In this document: positions 24,159-33,293 of the stretch, in pieces
Layout: each line of letters starts with the position of its first letter
Position numbering within the stretch: position 1 is the stretch's first letter
Source of the DNA: Verrucomicrobium sp. GAS474
GTDB taxonomy: Bacteria > Verrucomicrobiota > Verrucomicrobiia > Methylacidiphilales > GAS474
Direction of reading: 5' to 3'
NCBI RefSeq assembly: GCF_900105685.1
Contig: NZ_LT629781.1
Location: 1,302,001 to 1,366,000 of the forward strand
DNA: 64,000 nt
The notes under the pieces: generated by a model
Told to the model about the DNA's origin: nothing
Databases searched by the model: none
The model's input: the letters and a program-made list of their open reading frames with translations, nothing else
Program-made: the position numbers and the translations under genes

Positions 24159-26453
24159 ATGGCGGCCTCTGTGACCCCCTCCCGCCTCCCCTCTTTCTCC
24201 TGCCCGGAATATTTCAGCAACCGCGAATTGAGCTGGCTCGATTTCAACCAGCGCGTCCTGGAGGAGGCCCAGGATCCCTCCCAGCCGCTCCTCGAACGGC
24301 TTCACTTCCTCTGCATCGTCAGCTCGAATCTCGACGAGTTCTTCGAGGTCCGCGTCGCCGGGATCAAGCAGCAGATCGAGAGCGAATCGGTCGACGAGAC
24401 GATCGACGGCGCGACGCCCCGCTCCGGCTTCAAGGCGATCCGCGAGCGGACCCTCCGCCTCGTCGACGACCAGTCCCGCCTCTGGAACGAGGAGCTCCAG
24501 CCCGGCCTGGAGAAGGCCGGCATCCACCTTCCCCACATCGCCCACCTCCCGCCGAAGGACAAGGACTGGGCCCGCCATTACTTCCGCGAGGAAGTCCTCC
24601 CGGTGCTGACGCCGCTCGCCGTCGACTCCAGCCATCCCTTCCCCCACCTGCTCAACAAGAGCCACAACCTGATCGCGACCCTCCACCGCCGCCAGGACGG
24701 GGGCCGGGAATCGCACGCCATCGTCCAGCTCCCCCGGACCCTCGACCGCCTGATCGAGCTGCCGCGCAAGGAGGGCTCCGACTCGAAGGAACGGAGCTTC
24801 CTCCTCCTCGGCTCCCTCATCGCCTACTTCATCGCGGAGCTCTTCCCGGGCGACGAGGTCACCTCGGTCTGCCCCTTCCGGATCACCCGGAACAGCGACC
24901 TCTACATCGACGAGGAAGAGGCCGAAAACCTCCTCCACACCATCGAGGAGGAGCTGCGGAAGCGGAACCGCGGCAACGCCGTCCGCCTCGAGGTCCGCGA
25001 CGATTGCCCGCCCGAGATCGAGAAATTCCTGATGCGCTCCCTCCAGCTCGCGCCGGAGGACATCTACCGCCATTCCGGGCCGATCAATTTCCTCCACCTC
25101 ATCCCGCTGCGCGGCCTCGAGGAATTCGCCCACCTGCGGGACCGCCCGTGGACGCCGATCCCCTCCGTCGAGATCGATCCCGCCCTCTCCCTCTTCGACC
25201 AGATCCGGCGGAAGGACATCCTCCTCCACCATCCCTACGAGAGCTTCGCCCCCGTCGTCGACTTCGTCGAGGCGGCCGCCGTCGACAGCCGCGTCCTCGC
25301 GATCAAGATGACCCTCTACCGGACGAGCGGCAATTCCCCCATCGTCGCCGCCCTCATCCGCGCCTCCGAGAACGGCAAGCAGGTCACCGTCCTCGTCGAG
25401 CTGAAGGCCCGCTTCGACGAGGCGAACAACATCAGCTGGGCGCGCCAGCTGGAGGAGGCGGGCGTCCACGTCGTCTACGGCCTCGTCGGCCTGAAGACCC
25501 ACTGCAAGCTCCTCCACGTCGTACGGCGGGACGAGGACCGGATCCGGTTCTACACCCACCTCGGCACCGGCAACTACCATCCCGGCACCGCCCGGTTCTA
25601 CACCGACCTCAGCCTCTTCACCTCCCGCCCCGCGCTGACCCGCGAGGTGGCCACGCTCTTCAACGTCCTCACCGGCCTCTGCCGCTTCGAGGGGATCCAG
25701 CATCTCCTCGTCGCCCCATTCTCCCTCCTCTTCCAGCTGAAGGAGAAGATCCACGCCGAGATCGAGGCGGCCCGCGCCGGGAAGCCGGCGAAGATCGTCG
25801 CGAAGATGAACTCCCTGGTCGACGACGAGCTGATCCGCCTCCTCTACGAGGCCTCGACCGCCGGGGTGAAGATCGACCTGATCGTCCGCGGCATCTGTTG
25901 CCTCCGCCCCGGCATCCCGGGTGTCAGCGAGAACATCCGGGTCTTCAGCGTCATCGGCCGCTTCCTCGAGCACAGCCGCATCTTCTCCTTCGCCAACGGC
26001 GACGGTCCCGGCAAGCCGCAGATCTACCTCGGCAGCGCCGACTGGATGCCGCGCAACCTCCGCCGCCGCATCGAGGTCGTCTTCCCGATCCTCGACCCCG
26101 CCCTGGCCCGCCGGATCGAGACCGAGATCCTCCCCGCCTACCTCTCCGACCGGGTGAAGTCCCGGGAACTCCTCCCCGACGGCACCCACCGCCGCCGCCA
26201 GCCGGAACCGGGCAAGAAGCCGACCCAGGCCCAGCTCACCTTCCGCGAGCTGGCCCGCCGCCAGCAGAAGGCCCGCCAGGACGAGAAACGGGAAGCGAAG
26301 GGAATCCGGATCGTCCCGGCCCTCGCCCCCGAGAAGCCGGCCAAGCCGGCGGTGAAGAAGAGCGTCAAGCCGTCGGCGAAGGCCCCGGCCAAGGCGAAGA
26401 AGGCGGCAGCCAAGCCCGCCGCCCGCAAGGCCGTTTCCCGGAAGAAGCGGTAA
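24159..26453 (+). CDS. ppk: Polyphosphate kinase 1
   Basis: 764 residues; reversible synthesis of polyphosphate from ATP. SNRELSWLDFNQRVLEEA is the N-terminal signature, VVDFVEAAAVDSRV and the ALKMTLYRTS-like segment form the ATP site, and the phospho-histidine lies in THLGTGNYHPGTARFYTD. The C-terminal catalytic domain is complete. After about residue 690 there is an extra Lys/Ala/Pro-rich tail of some 75 residues, like a histone H1 tail, absent from usual PPK1. GAGG precedes the ATG at 24159; an upstream TTG at 24132 is less likely. Confidence 0.96.
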   Translation: MAASVTPSRLPSFSCPEYFSNRELSWLDFNQRVLEEAQDPSQPLLERLHFLCIVSSNLDEFFEVRVAGIKQQIESESVDETIDGATPRSGFKAIRERTLRLVDDQSRLWNEELQPGLEKAGIHLPHIAHLPPKDKDWARHYFREEVLPVLTPLAVDSSHPFPHLLNKSHNLIATLHRRQDGGRESHAIVQLPRTLDRLIELPRKEGSDSKERSFLLLGSLIAYFIAELFPGDEVTSVCPFRITRNSDLYIDEEEAENLLHTIEEELRKRNRGNAVRLEVRDDCPPEIEKFLMRSLQLAPEDIYRHSGPINFLHLIPLRGLEEFAHLRDRPWTPIPSVEIDPALSLFDQIRRKDILLHHPYESFAPVVDFVEAAAVDSRVLAIKMTLYRTSGNSPIVAALIRASENGKQVTVLVELKARFDEANNISWARQLEEAGVHVVYGLVGLKTHCKLLHVVRRDEDRIRFYTHLGTGNYHPGTARFYTDLSLFTSRPALTREVATLFNVLTGLCRFEGIQHLLVAPFSLLFQLKEKIHAEIEAARAGKPAKIVAKMNSLVDDELIRLLYEASTAGVKIDLIVRGICCLRPGIPGVSENIRVFSVIGRFLEHSRIFSFANGDGPGKPQIYLGSADWMPRNLRRRIEVVFPILDPALARRIETEILPAYLSDRVKSRELLPDGTHRRRQPEPGKKPTQAQLTFRELARRQQKARQDEKREAKGIRIVPALAPEKPAKPAVKKSVKPSAKAPAKAKKAAAKPAARKAVSRKKR

Positions 26454-26562
26454 GAGGAGGTCTTCGCGCCCATTCCGTTGGAATGGACGTCCCGGCTCGT
26501 TCGTGTCATGATGGCCTTCAGGGGGGCTTCGCAGCCTTAGCAACCTCTTTTCCCACAGGACC

Positions 26563-27624
26563 ATGCAAACGACCGAACGCGACCGTTCCGCCACTCCCGT
26601 CCCCCTCGATCTCCGCCTTCTCGCCCGCCTGCGGGAAGCCTCGAAACTGAGCGGCCTCTTCCTGATCCTCCTTGCGGTGACGGTCCTCGTCGGCTGGATC
26701 TACGAGGACGACATGCTGAAGCGTTTCAGCCCCGGCCTCGTCACGATGAACCCGGTGACGGCGCTCTGCTTCGTCCTCGCCGGCCTGATCCTCTGCACCC
26801 TGCGGGAGGAGGAGGCGGCCCCGGTCTGGGGACGAGGCTTCGCGCTCTGCCTGGTCGGCGTCGGCGGGTTGAAGCTCGTCGATTACGCCCTCGGCTGGGA
26901 TTTCCATTTCGACCAGGTCCTCTTCCACGACCAGCTCCGGCACGACCGCCTGACGACGGGGAACCAGATCGCGCCGAACACGGCGATCAACTTCGTCCTC
27001 GCCGGCCTCGCGCTGTGGCGGCTCCAGGCGACCCGGGCGCGGTTCTCCCTCGCGACGCAGAACCTCTGCGTCGTCCTCTTCTGCATCTCGGCGGTCTCCC
27101 TCATCGGCTACCTCTACGGGGAGCACGCCCTCTACCGCATCGCGGGCCGGACCCCGATGGCCTTCCACACGGCGCTCGGCTTCTGCCTGATCTCGCTGGG
27201 GGTGATGCTGGCCCAGGCCGACGCGGGGTTGGCGCGGCTCCTCACCGGCCCGACGAGCGGCAGCGCCAGCGCGCGCCGGTGGATGCCCGTCGCCTTCGGC
27301 CTGCCGGTCCTCCTCGGCGCGTTCCGCCTGTGGGGGGTGGCGCGGGGCTGGTTCTCGGGCGAGTTCGGCGTCGCCCTCCTGATCGTCGTTTCCTCGGCCA
27401 TCTTCGCCTTCCTGGTCTGGAAGGACGCGGTGCTGCTCGACCGGATGGACCGGGAAAAGCGCGAAGCCGAGGGGCGGCTGAGGCAGGCCTACGAGGAGAT
27501 CGACCTCCGCCTCCGCGAAATGGCCGCCCCGCTCTACGCCGTCAACGACGATCTGAAGGCGGAGGTCGCCCGCCTCAAGTCCCGGACCCCGTCCCAGGCC
27601 GACGCCGAGCGCGAGCGTTCCTGA
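26563..27624 (+). CDS. Membrane sensor-like protein, paralogue 1
   Basis: 353 residues: about eight membrane helices followed by a charged coiled coil from about residue 290 (DRMDREKREAEGRLRQAYEE). Motifs WIYEDD, TMNPVTALCFVLAG, DYALGW, APNTAINFVLAG, SLIGYLYG and LGVMLAQA recur. From memory, this kind of membrane module precedes histidine kinases or GGDEF domains, but here nothing follows the coiled coil. It is duplicated next door at 27648. It may pass a signal to a separate partner by its coiled coil. No reliable Pfam name can be given. Confidence 0.75.
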   Translation: MQTTERDRSATPVPLDLRLLARLREASKLSGLFLILLAVTVLVGWIYEDDMLKRFSPGLVTMNPVTALCFVLAGLILCTLREEEAAPVWGRGFALCLVGVGGLKLVDYALGWDFHFDQVLFHDQLRHDRLTTGNQIAPNTAINFVLAGLALWRLQATRARFSLATQNLCVVLFCISAVSLIGYLYGEHALYRIAGRTPMAFHTALGFCLISLGVMLAQADAGLARLLTGPTSGSASARRWMPVAFGLPVLLGAFRLWGVARGWFSGEFGVALLIVVSSAIFAFLVWKDAVLLDRMDREKREAEGRLRQAYEEIDLRLREMAAPLYAVNDDLKAEVARLKSRTPSQADAERERS

Positions 27625-27647
27625 TCTCCCTTTTTTAACCGCCATCC

Positions 27648-28676
27648 ATGTACACCACCCCGAGCGAGGCCGAAGTCCTCGCCTCCCGCCGCCTCTCCCG
27701 GCTGAAGGAGGCGGCGCGGGTCTGCGGCCTCCTCATCGTCGTCTCGGCCATCGCCGTCCTGATCGGCTGGATCTACGAGGACGATTTCCTGAAGCGGATC
27801 AGCCCGTCGTTCGGCGCGATGAATCCGCTGACGGCCCTCGCCTTCGTCGCCGCCGGGATCGTCCTGTGCCGCTTTTCCGAGGAGGGGAAGGGATCGCTCC
27901 TCGGGAGGGCCCTCGCGGGCTTCGTCCTCCTTGTCGGGGTCGTGAAGCTTCTCGATTACGCCCTCGGCTGGGAGTTCCACATCGACGAGATCCTGTTCCG
28001 TGCCCAGGTGCTCGGGAACAACGTGAAGGCCGGGAACCACCTCTCCCCCAACACGGCGGCCGCCTTCCTCCTGGGCGGCCTCGCCCTCGCCCTGCTCGAA
28101 TCCCGCCGGGGCGGGCGGTTCTCCGCCTGGGCGCAGGGCTTCAGCCTCGCCCTGCTCGGCATCGCGACGATCTCCCTCATCGGCTACCTCTACGGGCAGT
28201 ATTCCCTCTACCGCCTGGCCGGACGTTCCGCGATGGCCCTCCACACGTCGCTCTGCTTCGCGCTGCTGGCGCTGGGGGTGATGCTGGCCCAGGCCGAGGG
28301 CGGGATGGTGCGGCTCCTCTCGGGGACGACCGCCGGGGGTTCGAGCGCGCGGCGGCTCCTCCCCGTCGCCGTCGGCCTGCCGATCCTCCTCGGCGCGCTC
28401 CGGCTGTGGGCGGCGAAGGGGGGCTGGTTCTCGCCCGAGTTCGGCGCGGCTTGCCTGATCATCCTTTTCTCGACCCTCTTCGCCTTCCTGACGTGGAGGG
28501 ACGCGGCGACGCTCGACCGGATCGAGCGGGAGCGCCGGGAGGCCGAGGCGCGGCTGAAGCAGGCCCACGAGGAGATCGACCTCCGCCTCCGCACCCTGGC
28601 CGCCCCGCTCTATGCGGAGAACGAGGCGCTGCGGGCGGAGATCGCCCGGCTGAAGCCCTTGGTCAAGGGCGGATAG
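27648..28676 (+). CDS. Membrane sensor-like protein, paralogue 2
   Basis: 342 residues, clearly a tandem duplicate of the gene 23 bases upstream. It keeps WIYEDD, MNPLTALAFVAAG, DYALGW, SPNTAAAFLLGG, SLIGYLYG, LGVMLAQAEGG and the C-terminal coiled coil with EEIDLRLR. The same topology is expected (about eight helices plus cytosolic coiled coil), with no kinase, cyclase or receiver domain. The two could form heteromers. Function unknown; see findings. Confidence 0.75.
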   Translation: MYTTPSEAEVLASRRLSRLKEAARVCGLLIVVSAIAVLIGWIYEDDFLKRISPSFGAMNPLTALAFVAAGIVLCRFSEEGKGSLLGRALAGFVLLVGVVKLLDYALGWEFHIDEILFRAQVLGNNVKAGNHLSPNTAAAFLLGGLALALLESRRGGRFSAWAQGFSLALLGIATISLIGYLYGQYSLYRLAGRSAMALHTSLCFALLALGVMLAQAEGGMVRLLSGTTAGGSSARRLLPVAVGLPILLGALRLWAAKGGWFSPEFGAACLIILFSTLFAFLTWRDAATLDRIERERREAEARLKQAHEEIDLRLRTLAAPLYAENEALRAEIARLKPLVKGG

Positions 28677-28702
28677 GCCTAATAAACCGAATAGGCTCGA
28701 TC

Positions 28703-29200
28703 TTAGAGCGGTTTCAGCGCCTCGTCGCGGAGGCCGACCAGGACGCTTTCGCCCGAGGGGGCGACCCGCAGCTCGCCGTAGCGCGCGGCGGCATAACGCT
28801 GGCCCTCTCCTTCCTGGAAGAAGAACGACTCGGCGCCGAGCCGGACGCGAAATCCCCGCTCGCGGTACCGGAGCCGGATCTCGCCCTCGGCCAGGGGGGT
28901 TCCGTCGTCGACCCGGACGAAGGTGGCGGTGCCGTCCCCGGCCTGCGCCAGGACGAGGAAGCCGTTTTCGGCCAGGGCGCCTTGATTTTGAGCGAGCGCC
29001 GCCGTGCTCGCCTCGTAGTTGAGGGCCATGTAATCGCCCTGCATCAGGGAGCGGGGATCGACGGGGGCGAGGCGGAGCAGGACGGGGGTTCCCCGGGCGA
29101 GCAGCGCCTCCTTTTGGCGGACGAGGGCGAAGCCGGTGGCGGCCATGGCCAGGGCGATCAGGACGAGGACGATGCTTCTCATGGGAGGGGGATTTTTCAT
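28703..29200 (-). CDS. GDYXXLXY domain protein
   Basis: 165 residues. An N-terminal membrane anchor or signal (residues 8-24) and the diagnostic GDYMALNY motif, which names this family. It is usually encoded beside DUF4401 and DUF2157 membrane proteins, exactly as here, with 1 base between its start and the DUF4401 stop. Function unknown; probably a periplasmic part of the trio. A start at 29182 is an alternative. Confidence 0.88.
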   Translation of the reverse strand: MKNPPPMRSIVLVLIALAMAATGFALVRQKEALLARGTPVLLRLAPVDPRSLMQGDYMALNYEASTAALAQNQGALAENGFLVLAQAGDGTATFVRVDDGTPLAEGEIRLRYRERGFRVRLGAESFFFQEGEGQRYAAARYGELRVAPSGESVLVGLRDEALKPL

Positions 29201-29201
29201 T

Positions 29202-30302
29202 TCAGCGGCGGTTCCAGACCGTTTTCTTGAGGACGGCGAGGGCGAGGAAGAGGACCGCCCCGCTGGCGCAGAGGATCAGCGACTTCGAGGCGAGGCTCGC
29301 CGTCAGCATGTAGTAATAGACGAAGAGGGAGTAGCCGAGGAAGAGGAGGCCGCCGTACTCGAAGAAGCGGTCCTGGCGGGCGTAGCCCAGCACGATCAGG
29401 CCGAGGGCGAGGAGGAGGGGCGGCGGCGCGATCGCCCCGAGCGCGACGGTGAAGAGCCCGGCGACGATCACGGTGCGGCGGTCCCGCTGCCACGCCGCCC
29501 TTCGCCCCAGCAGCGTCCAGCCGAGTGCGAGGAGCGCCGCGAGGAAGAGGAGGCCCGGGAGGATCGAGGCTTCCTTCGCGCGGGTCGGGCCGAAGAGAGC
29601 CAGGTTGTAGGCGAACGGCATCGCCACCAGGGAGAGCGCCGCCGCGTAGCCGAGGGGACGCCAGGCGATCGCGGTCCGCCGGACGAAGATCGCCCCGAGG
29701 AGCGCGAGGTGGAGCGCCATGTAGAGGACGAGGCCCCGGTCGAAGGGGGGATTGCGCGTCGCGGCGTCGAGCCAGTGGCGTCCGGTCAGGTCGTAGAGCG
29801 CGGCGATGCCGAAGAGGAGGGCGACGAGCGAGGAGAGGAACCGGTGGCATCCGTCCCGGTAGAGGAAGTAGTCGACGGCGGCCAGCGTGGCGGCGACGAG
29901 GGCCAACAGGGTTGCCACGTGGGGGAGGTGCTGGCGCTGGAACTCCATCCCAAGGCTGATGAGGACGAGGAGGTGGCCCGTCATGCTGACGGCGAGGCAG
30001 ACCTGTTCGAGGAAGAACCCGGCGATCCGTCCCCGCGCGAAGGTCGCCGTCCCGATGAGGACGAGGCCGATGACGGTGAGAGGGCCGATGTTCTGTTCCC
30101 ACGACGAGGCGAAGAGGCCGACGAGAAAACCGAGGAAGAAGAGCGAGGCGACCCACGCCCCCCCGGCGGTCAACGCCTGGAAGTACCACGGCGAAGGTTC
30201 CTGCGCTGTCTCCCGGACGGCGGCGAGGGTGATCCGTTCCGCCGTCTCCGTTCCGAGTTGTCCCGTCGCGACCAGCGTTTGCGTCAATGTATCGGTCTTC
30301 AT
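29202..30302 (-). CDS. DUF4401 membrane protein
   Basis: 366 residues with about ten membrane helices, with a short cytosolic N-terminus. Middle member of the DUF2157-DUF4401-GDYXXLXY trio. Its ATG at 30302 overlaps the stop of the DUF2157 gene by 4 bases (ATGA), so the three are translationally linked. No catalytic residues can be pointed out. The family has no known function. Confidence 0.82.
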   Translation of the reverse strand: MKTDTLTQTLVATGQLGTETAERITLAAVRETAQEPSPWYFQALTAGGAWVASLFFLGFLVGLFASSWEQNIGPLTVIGLVLIGTATFARGRIAGFFLEQVCLAVSMTGHLLVLISLGMEFQRQHLPHVATLLALVAATLAAVDYFLYRDGCHRFLSSLVALLFGIAALYDLTGRHWLDAATRNPPFDRGLVLYMALHLALLGAIFVRRTAIAWRPLGYAAALSLVAMPFAYNLALFGPTRAKEASILPGLLFLAALLALGWTLLGRRAAWQRDRRTVIVAGLFTVALGAIAPPPLLLALGLIVLGYARQDRFFEYGGLLFLGYSLFVYYYMLTASLASKSLILCASGAVLFLALAVLKKTVWNRR

Positions 30303-31348
30303 GAAAGTGCCTCCGCGCGCATCCGGCGGGCCACGACCCTCAACCCCCAGACGGCGGCCCCGAAGAGGCCGAGCGTCGCGATGCCGAGGACGAGGAAGGC
30401 TCCGGTGTGGTCGCCGCTGCCCCGGAGCAGGAGGTGGGCGAACCCGACGAGGACCACCGAGCAGAAGCCCAGCGTCAGGAGCGCGAGGGCGGGGAGGCTT
30501 CCCGCGACGAGGCGGTAATAGGGAAAGCCGGCTGCGACGAAGGCGAGCCAGAGCCAGGGCGTCCATCGCGTGCCGTAAAGGTCGCTCACCCACTCCTCGA
30601 GGATGAAGGACGACATCGCCGCCGTGAGGGTAAAGGTGACCGCCGCGACGATCGCGAGGCGGAACCATTCCCGACGAAGCCACGGCAGGGCGAAGCAGCG
30701 GCCCGCCTCGACGAGGAGGAGCGCCGTGCCGTTGAGCGCAACGTCCCACAGCAGGAGGTGGTCGGCCCTGTTCCAGGCCGAGGGGAAGAGGGTCTGGTTC
30801 CATCCGGCGACCAGGGTGACGTTGAGGAGGACGAGCCAGAGGAGCCACAACGCGGCGCTCCGGCCCCACGCGGCGAGGGGAAGAAGGAGGGCCGCCCAGC
30901 CGAGGAAGAGCTGATAGCTGTCGGCCCCGGTCTGGTAGACCTGGCCGAAGACGGCGAGGAAGACCCCGGTGAGGACCGCCGCGCCGAGGAGGGAGAGCTC
31001 CCCGGCCCACGTCCGCGTGTCGAGCCAGCCCGCGCCGGTCAGGCAGAGGACCCACCCCGCGCCGATGACGAGGAACTTCTCCCGCGCGGGGAGGGCGTGC
31101 CAATTGTAGGCGAAGAAGAGGACGATCCCGCAGAGGAGGAGGAGCGTCGCGATCCCGGCGAGCAGGCGGGTCGCCCACCGCTCCCACGGAAGGGCCTCGA
31201 CCAGGCCTTTTTCGAGGGCGGTGAGCTCGGCGTCGTCGACGAGGACGATCCCCTCGGACCGCCATGCGCGGAAGCGGCCCGAGGTCGCTGAAGTGGCCGA
31301 AGCGGCCGGGGTGCGGTTGCCCGCGGAAGGGGAATCGTCGATTGCCAT
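30299..31348 (-). CDS. DUF2157 membrane protein
   Basis: 349 residues: a cytosolic N-terminal part of about 60 residues (WRSEGIVLVDDAELTALEKG) then about ten membrane helices with FFAYNWHALPAREKF and FGQVYQTGADSYQLF, features of DUF2157. First gene of the trio with DUF4401 and GDYXXLXY. An 88-base gap with a strong inverted repeat separates it from the homocysteine methyltransferase fusion upstream. Confidence 0.85.
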   Translation of the reverse strand: MAIDDSPSAGNRTPAASATSATSGRFRAWRSEGIVLVDDAELTALEKGLVEALPWERWATRLLAGIATLLLLCGIVLFFAYNWHALPAREKFLVIGAGWVLCLTGAGWLDTRTWAGELSLLGAAVLTGVFLAVFGQVYQTGADSYQLFLGWAALLLPLAAWGRSAALWLLWLVLLNVTLVAGWNQTLFPSAWNRADHLLLWDVALNGTALLLVEAGRCFALPWLRREWFRLAIVAAVTFTLTAAMSSFILEEWVSDLYGTRWTPWLWLAFVAAGFPYYRLVAGSLPALALLTLGFCSVVLVGFAHLLLRGSGDHTGAFLVLGIATLGLFGAAVWGLRVVARRMRAEALS

Positions 31349-31375
31349 GTCCGAGGAATACTCGATCAGGCGGAA

Positions 31376-31423
31376 ATGATCGAATCGATAAATTTTAAGC
31401 CATCATCGATTCGATCGATGATG
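31376..31423. promoter_or_regulatory. AT-rich double inverted repeat, operator or terminator
   Basis: Within the 88-base gap between two minus-strand genes there is a perfect 10-base inverted repeat (31401-31410 and 31414-31423, arms CATCATCGAT/ATCGATGATG, 3-base loop). The motif GATCGAATCGAT at 31378-31389 also recurs inverted at 31407-31418. On the minus strand the hairpin is followed by GCTTAAAATTTATC, which is only weakly U-rich. It may end the upstream transcript or bind a dimeric regulator of the DUF2157 operon. Confidence 0.5.
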
Positions 31424-31436
31424 GTGGGACTTCCAT

Positions 31437-33293
31437 CTATCCCTGCATCAGCCGGACGCTCGCCTCGTACCGGAGGAACGGGGTGATGAGGTAGAGGCCG
31501 CCGGCGGTCCCGTTCGCGTGGGCGCGGATCTCGTCGCGAATCCCGGCGGCGAAGCGGTGGCCGCACTCGGCGGCGGCCTTGTCGTCGGCCGCGTGGCGGA
31601 ACTGCTCGCGGACGGCGTCGGGGATCACGATGCCGGGAACCTCGTTGTGGAGGAACTCGGCGTTCCGCGCGTTGAGGAGCGGCATGAGGCCGACGAAGAC
31701 GGGAACGCCGAGCGCCGAGACGGCGGCGACGGTCTTCTTCACCAGCGCGGCGTCGAAGACCGGCTGGGTCATCACGTATTGGGCCCCGGCCTTCACCTTC
31801 GACTCGAGTTTCTTCACCTGGCTGTCGAAGTTCTTCGCGTTCGGGTTGAAGGCGCAGCCGATGACGAAGTCGGTCTTCCCCTTCAGGTCCTTGCCGACGG
31901 CGTTGACGCCCCGGTTCATCCCTTCGAGGAGCTTCAGGAGGCCGATCGAGTTGAGGTCGTAGACCGAGGTCGCGCCGGGATGGTCGCCGAACTTCGCCGG
32001 ATCGCCCGTGATGGCGAGGAGGTGGCGGAAGCCGAGCGCGCCGAGGCCCATGACCTCCGACTGGAGGCCGAGGAGGTTCCGGTCCCGGCAGGCGAGGTGG
32101 AGGAGGGGGATCGCCTTCAGTTCCCGCCGGATCAGGACGGCGGCGGCGAGGTTGCTGACGCGGAGGATGGCGAGGGAATTGTCGGCCAGCGTGATCGCGT
32201 CGGCCCCGGCGGCATCGAGGGAGCGGGCTCCCTCCATGAACTTCTCCATGGAGAGGGTCTTGGGGGAATCGAGCTCGACGATCGTGACCGGCTTCGTCTT
32301 CAGCCGCTCGAGGAGGGAATCCTCGACGGGGGCCTGCGGCGCGAGGGGCTGGGGCTTGGCCTCGACGGTCGAGACGCGGAGGGGGCGGGCCGGCTTCCCG
32401 CCTTTCCGGGGCTTCAGGTCGGCGACGGCGGCGGCGAGGGCGGCGGTGTGGGCGGGGCTGGTGCCGTAGTCGCCGCCGAGGAGGCGGACGCCGCGCTCGA
32501 CGAAGAGGGGGGCGTTGGCGGCGAAGTACTCCGGGCTCGCCGAGTAGTTGAAGCGGCCCTCGTAGAACTCGGGCTTCCCCGCGTTCGGGTAGGCGGCGGC
32601 GACGTCGTCGATGCCGAGCTCGAGGCGGTCGAAGAGGCTCAGTGAGGCTTGGACGCCGCACGTGCCGTTGACGCCGACGATGTCGGCCCCCGCCTTGCGG
32701 AGGGCGCGGAAGGCGGTCTGGAAGTCCTCGCCGCTGCCGAGGCGGCCCTCCTCGGAGATGCCGAGGGAGGTGACGACGGGGACGTTGGAGAGGTTCTGGA
32801 AGACGTCGAGGGCGAGGAGGAGCTCGGAAAGCTCGGTGAAGGTCTCGAGGAAGAGGAGATGGCAGCCGCCGTCGAGGAGGGCGCCGATCTGCTCCCGGTA
32901 GAGGGAGCGGCGGTCGTCGTCGGTGAGGACGGGATCGGTGGGGCGGACCTGGAGCGGGCTGACCGAGCCGCCGACGTAGACGTTCTTCCCCTTCGCCGCG
33001 TCGGCGAGGAGGCGGGCGGCCTTCCAGTTGATCTCGCTCACCTTGCCGTCGAGGCCGTAGCGGGCGAGGCGGAGGCGGTTCGCGCCGAAGCTGTTCGTCT
33101 CGACGACGCGGGCCCCGGCGGCGATGTAATCGTCGTAGACCTTCGTGACGAGGTCGGGCTGGCTCAGGTTCGCCTCCTCGAGGCAGGCCCCGGCGGGGAC
33201 GCCGAGGGCGTGGAGGTAGCTGCCGGTCGCGCCGTCGCCGACGAGGATCCGTTCTTCGAGTTCGTCCAACAGGTTCATTTTCGAGTGTGCCAT
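31437..33293 (-). CDS. Homocysteine S-methyltransferase / methylenetetrahydrofolate reductase fusion
   Basis: 618 residues in two domains. Residues ~7-290 are a homocysteine-methyltransferase barrel (ILVGDGATGSYLHALG, VVETNSFGANR); residues ~325-618 are a MetF-like FAD barrel (TIVELDSPK, AITGDPAKFGDHPG, GCAFNPNAKNFD, YVMTQPVFD). This is the YitJ-type bifunctional architecture. The zinc-ligand sites are altered: the usual N-C is N209-G210 (a Cys appears at 212), and the usual G-G-C-C is GGD275-Y276. The MTHFR half looks complete; methyltransferase activity is doubtful. Confidence 0.9.
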   Translation of the reverse strand: MAHSKMNLLDELEERILVGDGATGSYLHALGVPAGACLEEANLSQPDLVTKVYDDYIAAGARVVETNSFGANRLRLARYGLDGKVSEINWKAARLLADAAKGKNVYVGGSVSPLQVRPTDPVLTDDDRRSLYREQIGALLDGGCHLLFLETFTELSELLLALDVFQNLSNVPVVTSLGISEEGRLGSGEDFQTAFRALRKAGADIVGVNGTCGVQASLSLFDRLELGIDDVAAAYPNAGKPEFYEGRFNYSASPEYFAANAPLFVERGVRLLGGDYGTSPAHTAALAAAVADLKPRKGGKPARPLRVSTVEAKPQPLAPQAPVEDSLLERLKTKPVTIVELDSPKTLSMEKFMEGARSLDAAGADAITLADNSLAILRVSNLAAAVLIRRELKAIPLLHLACRDRNLLGLQSEVMGLGALGFRHLLAITGDPAKFGDHPGATSVYDLNSIGLLKLLEGMNRGVNAVGKDLKGKTDFVIGCAFNPNAKNFDSQVKKLESKVKAGAQYVMTQPVFDAALVKKTVAAVSALGVPVFVGLMPLLNARNAEFLHNEVPGIVIPDAVREQFRHAADDKAAAECGHRFAAGIRDEIRAHANGTAGGLYLITPFLRYEASVRLMQG

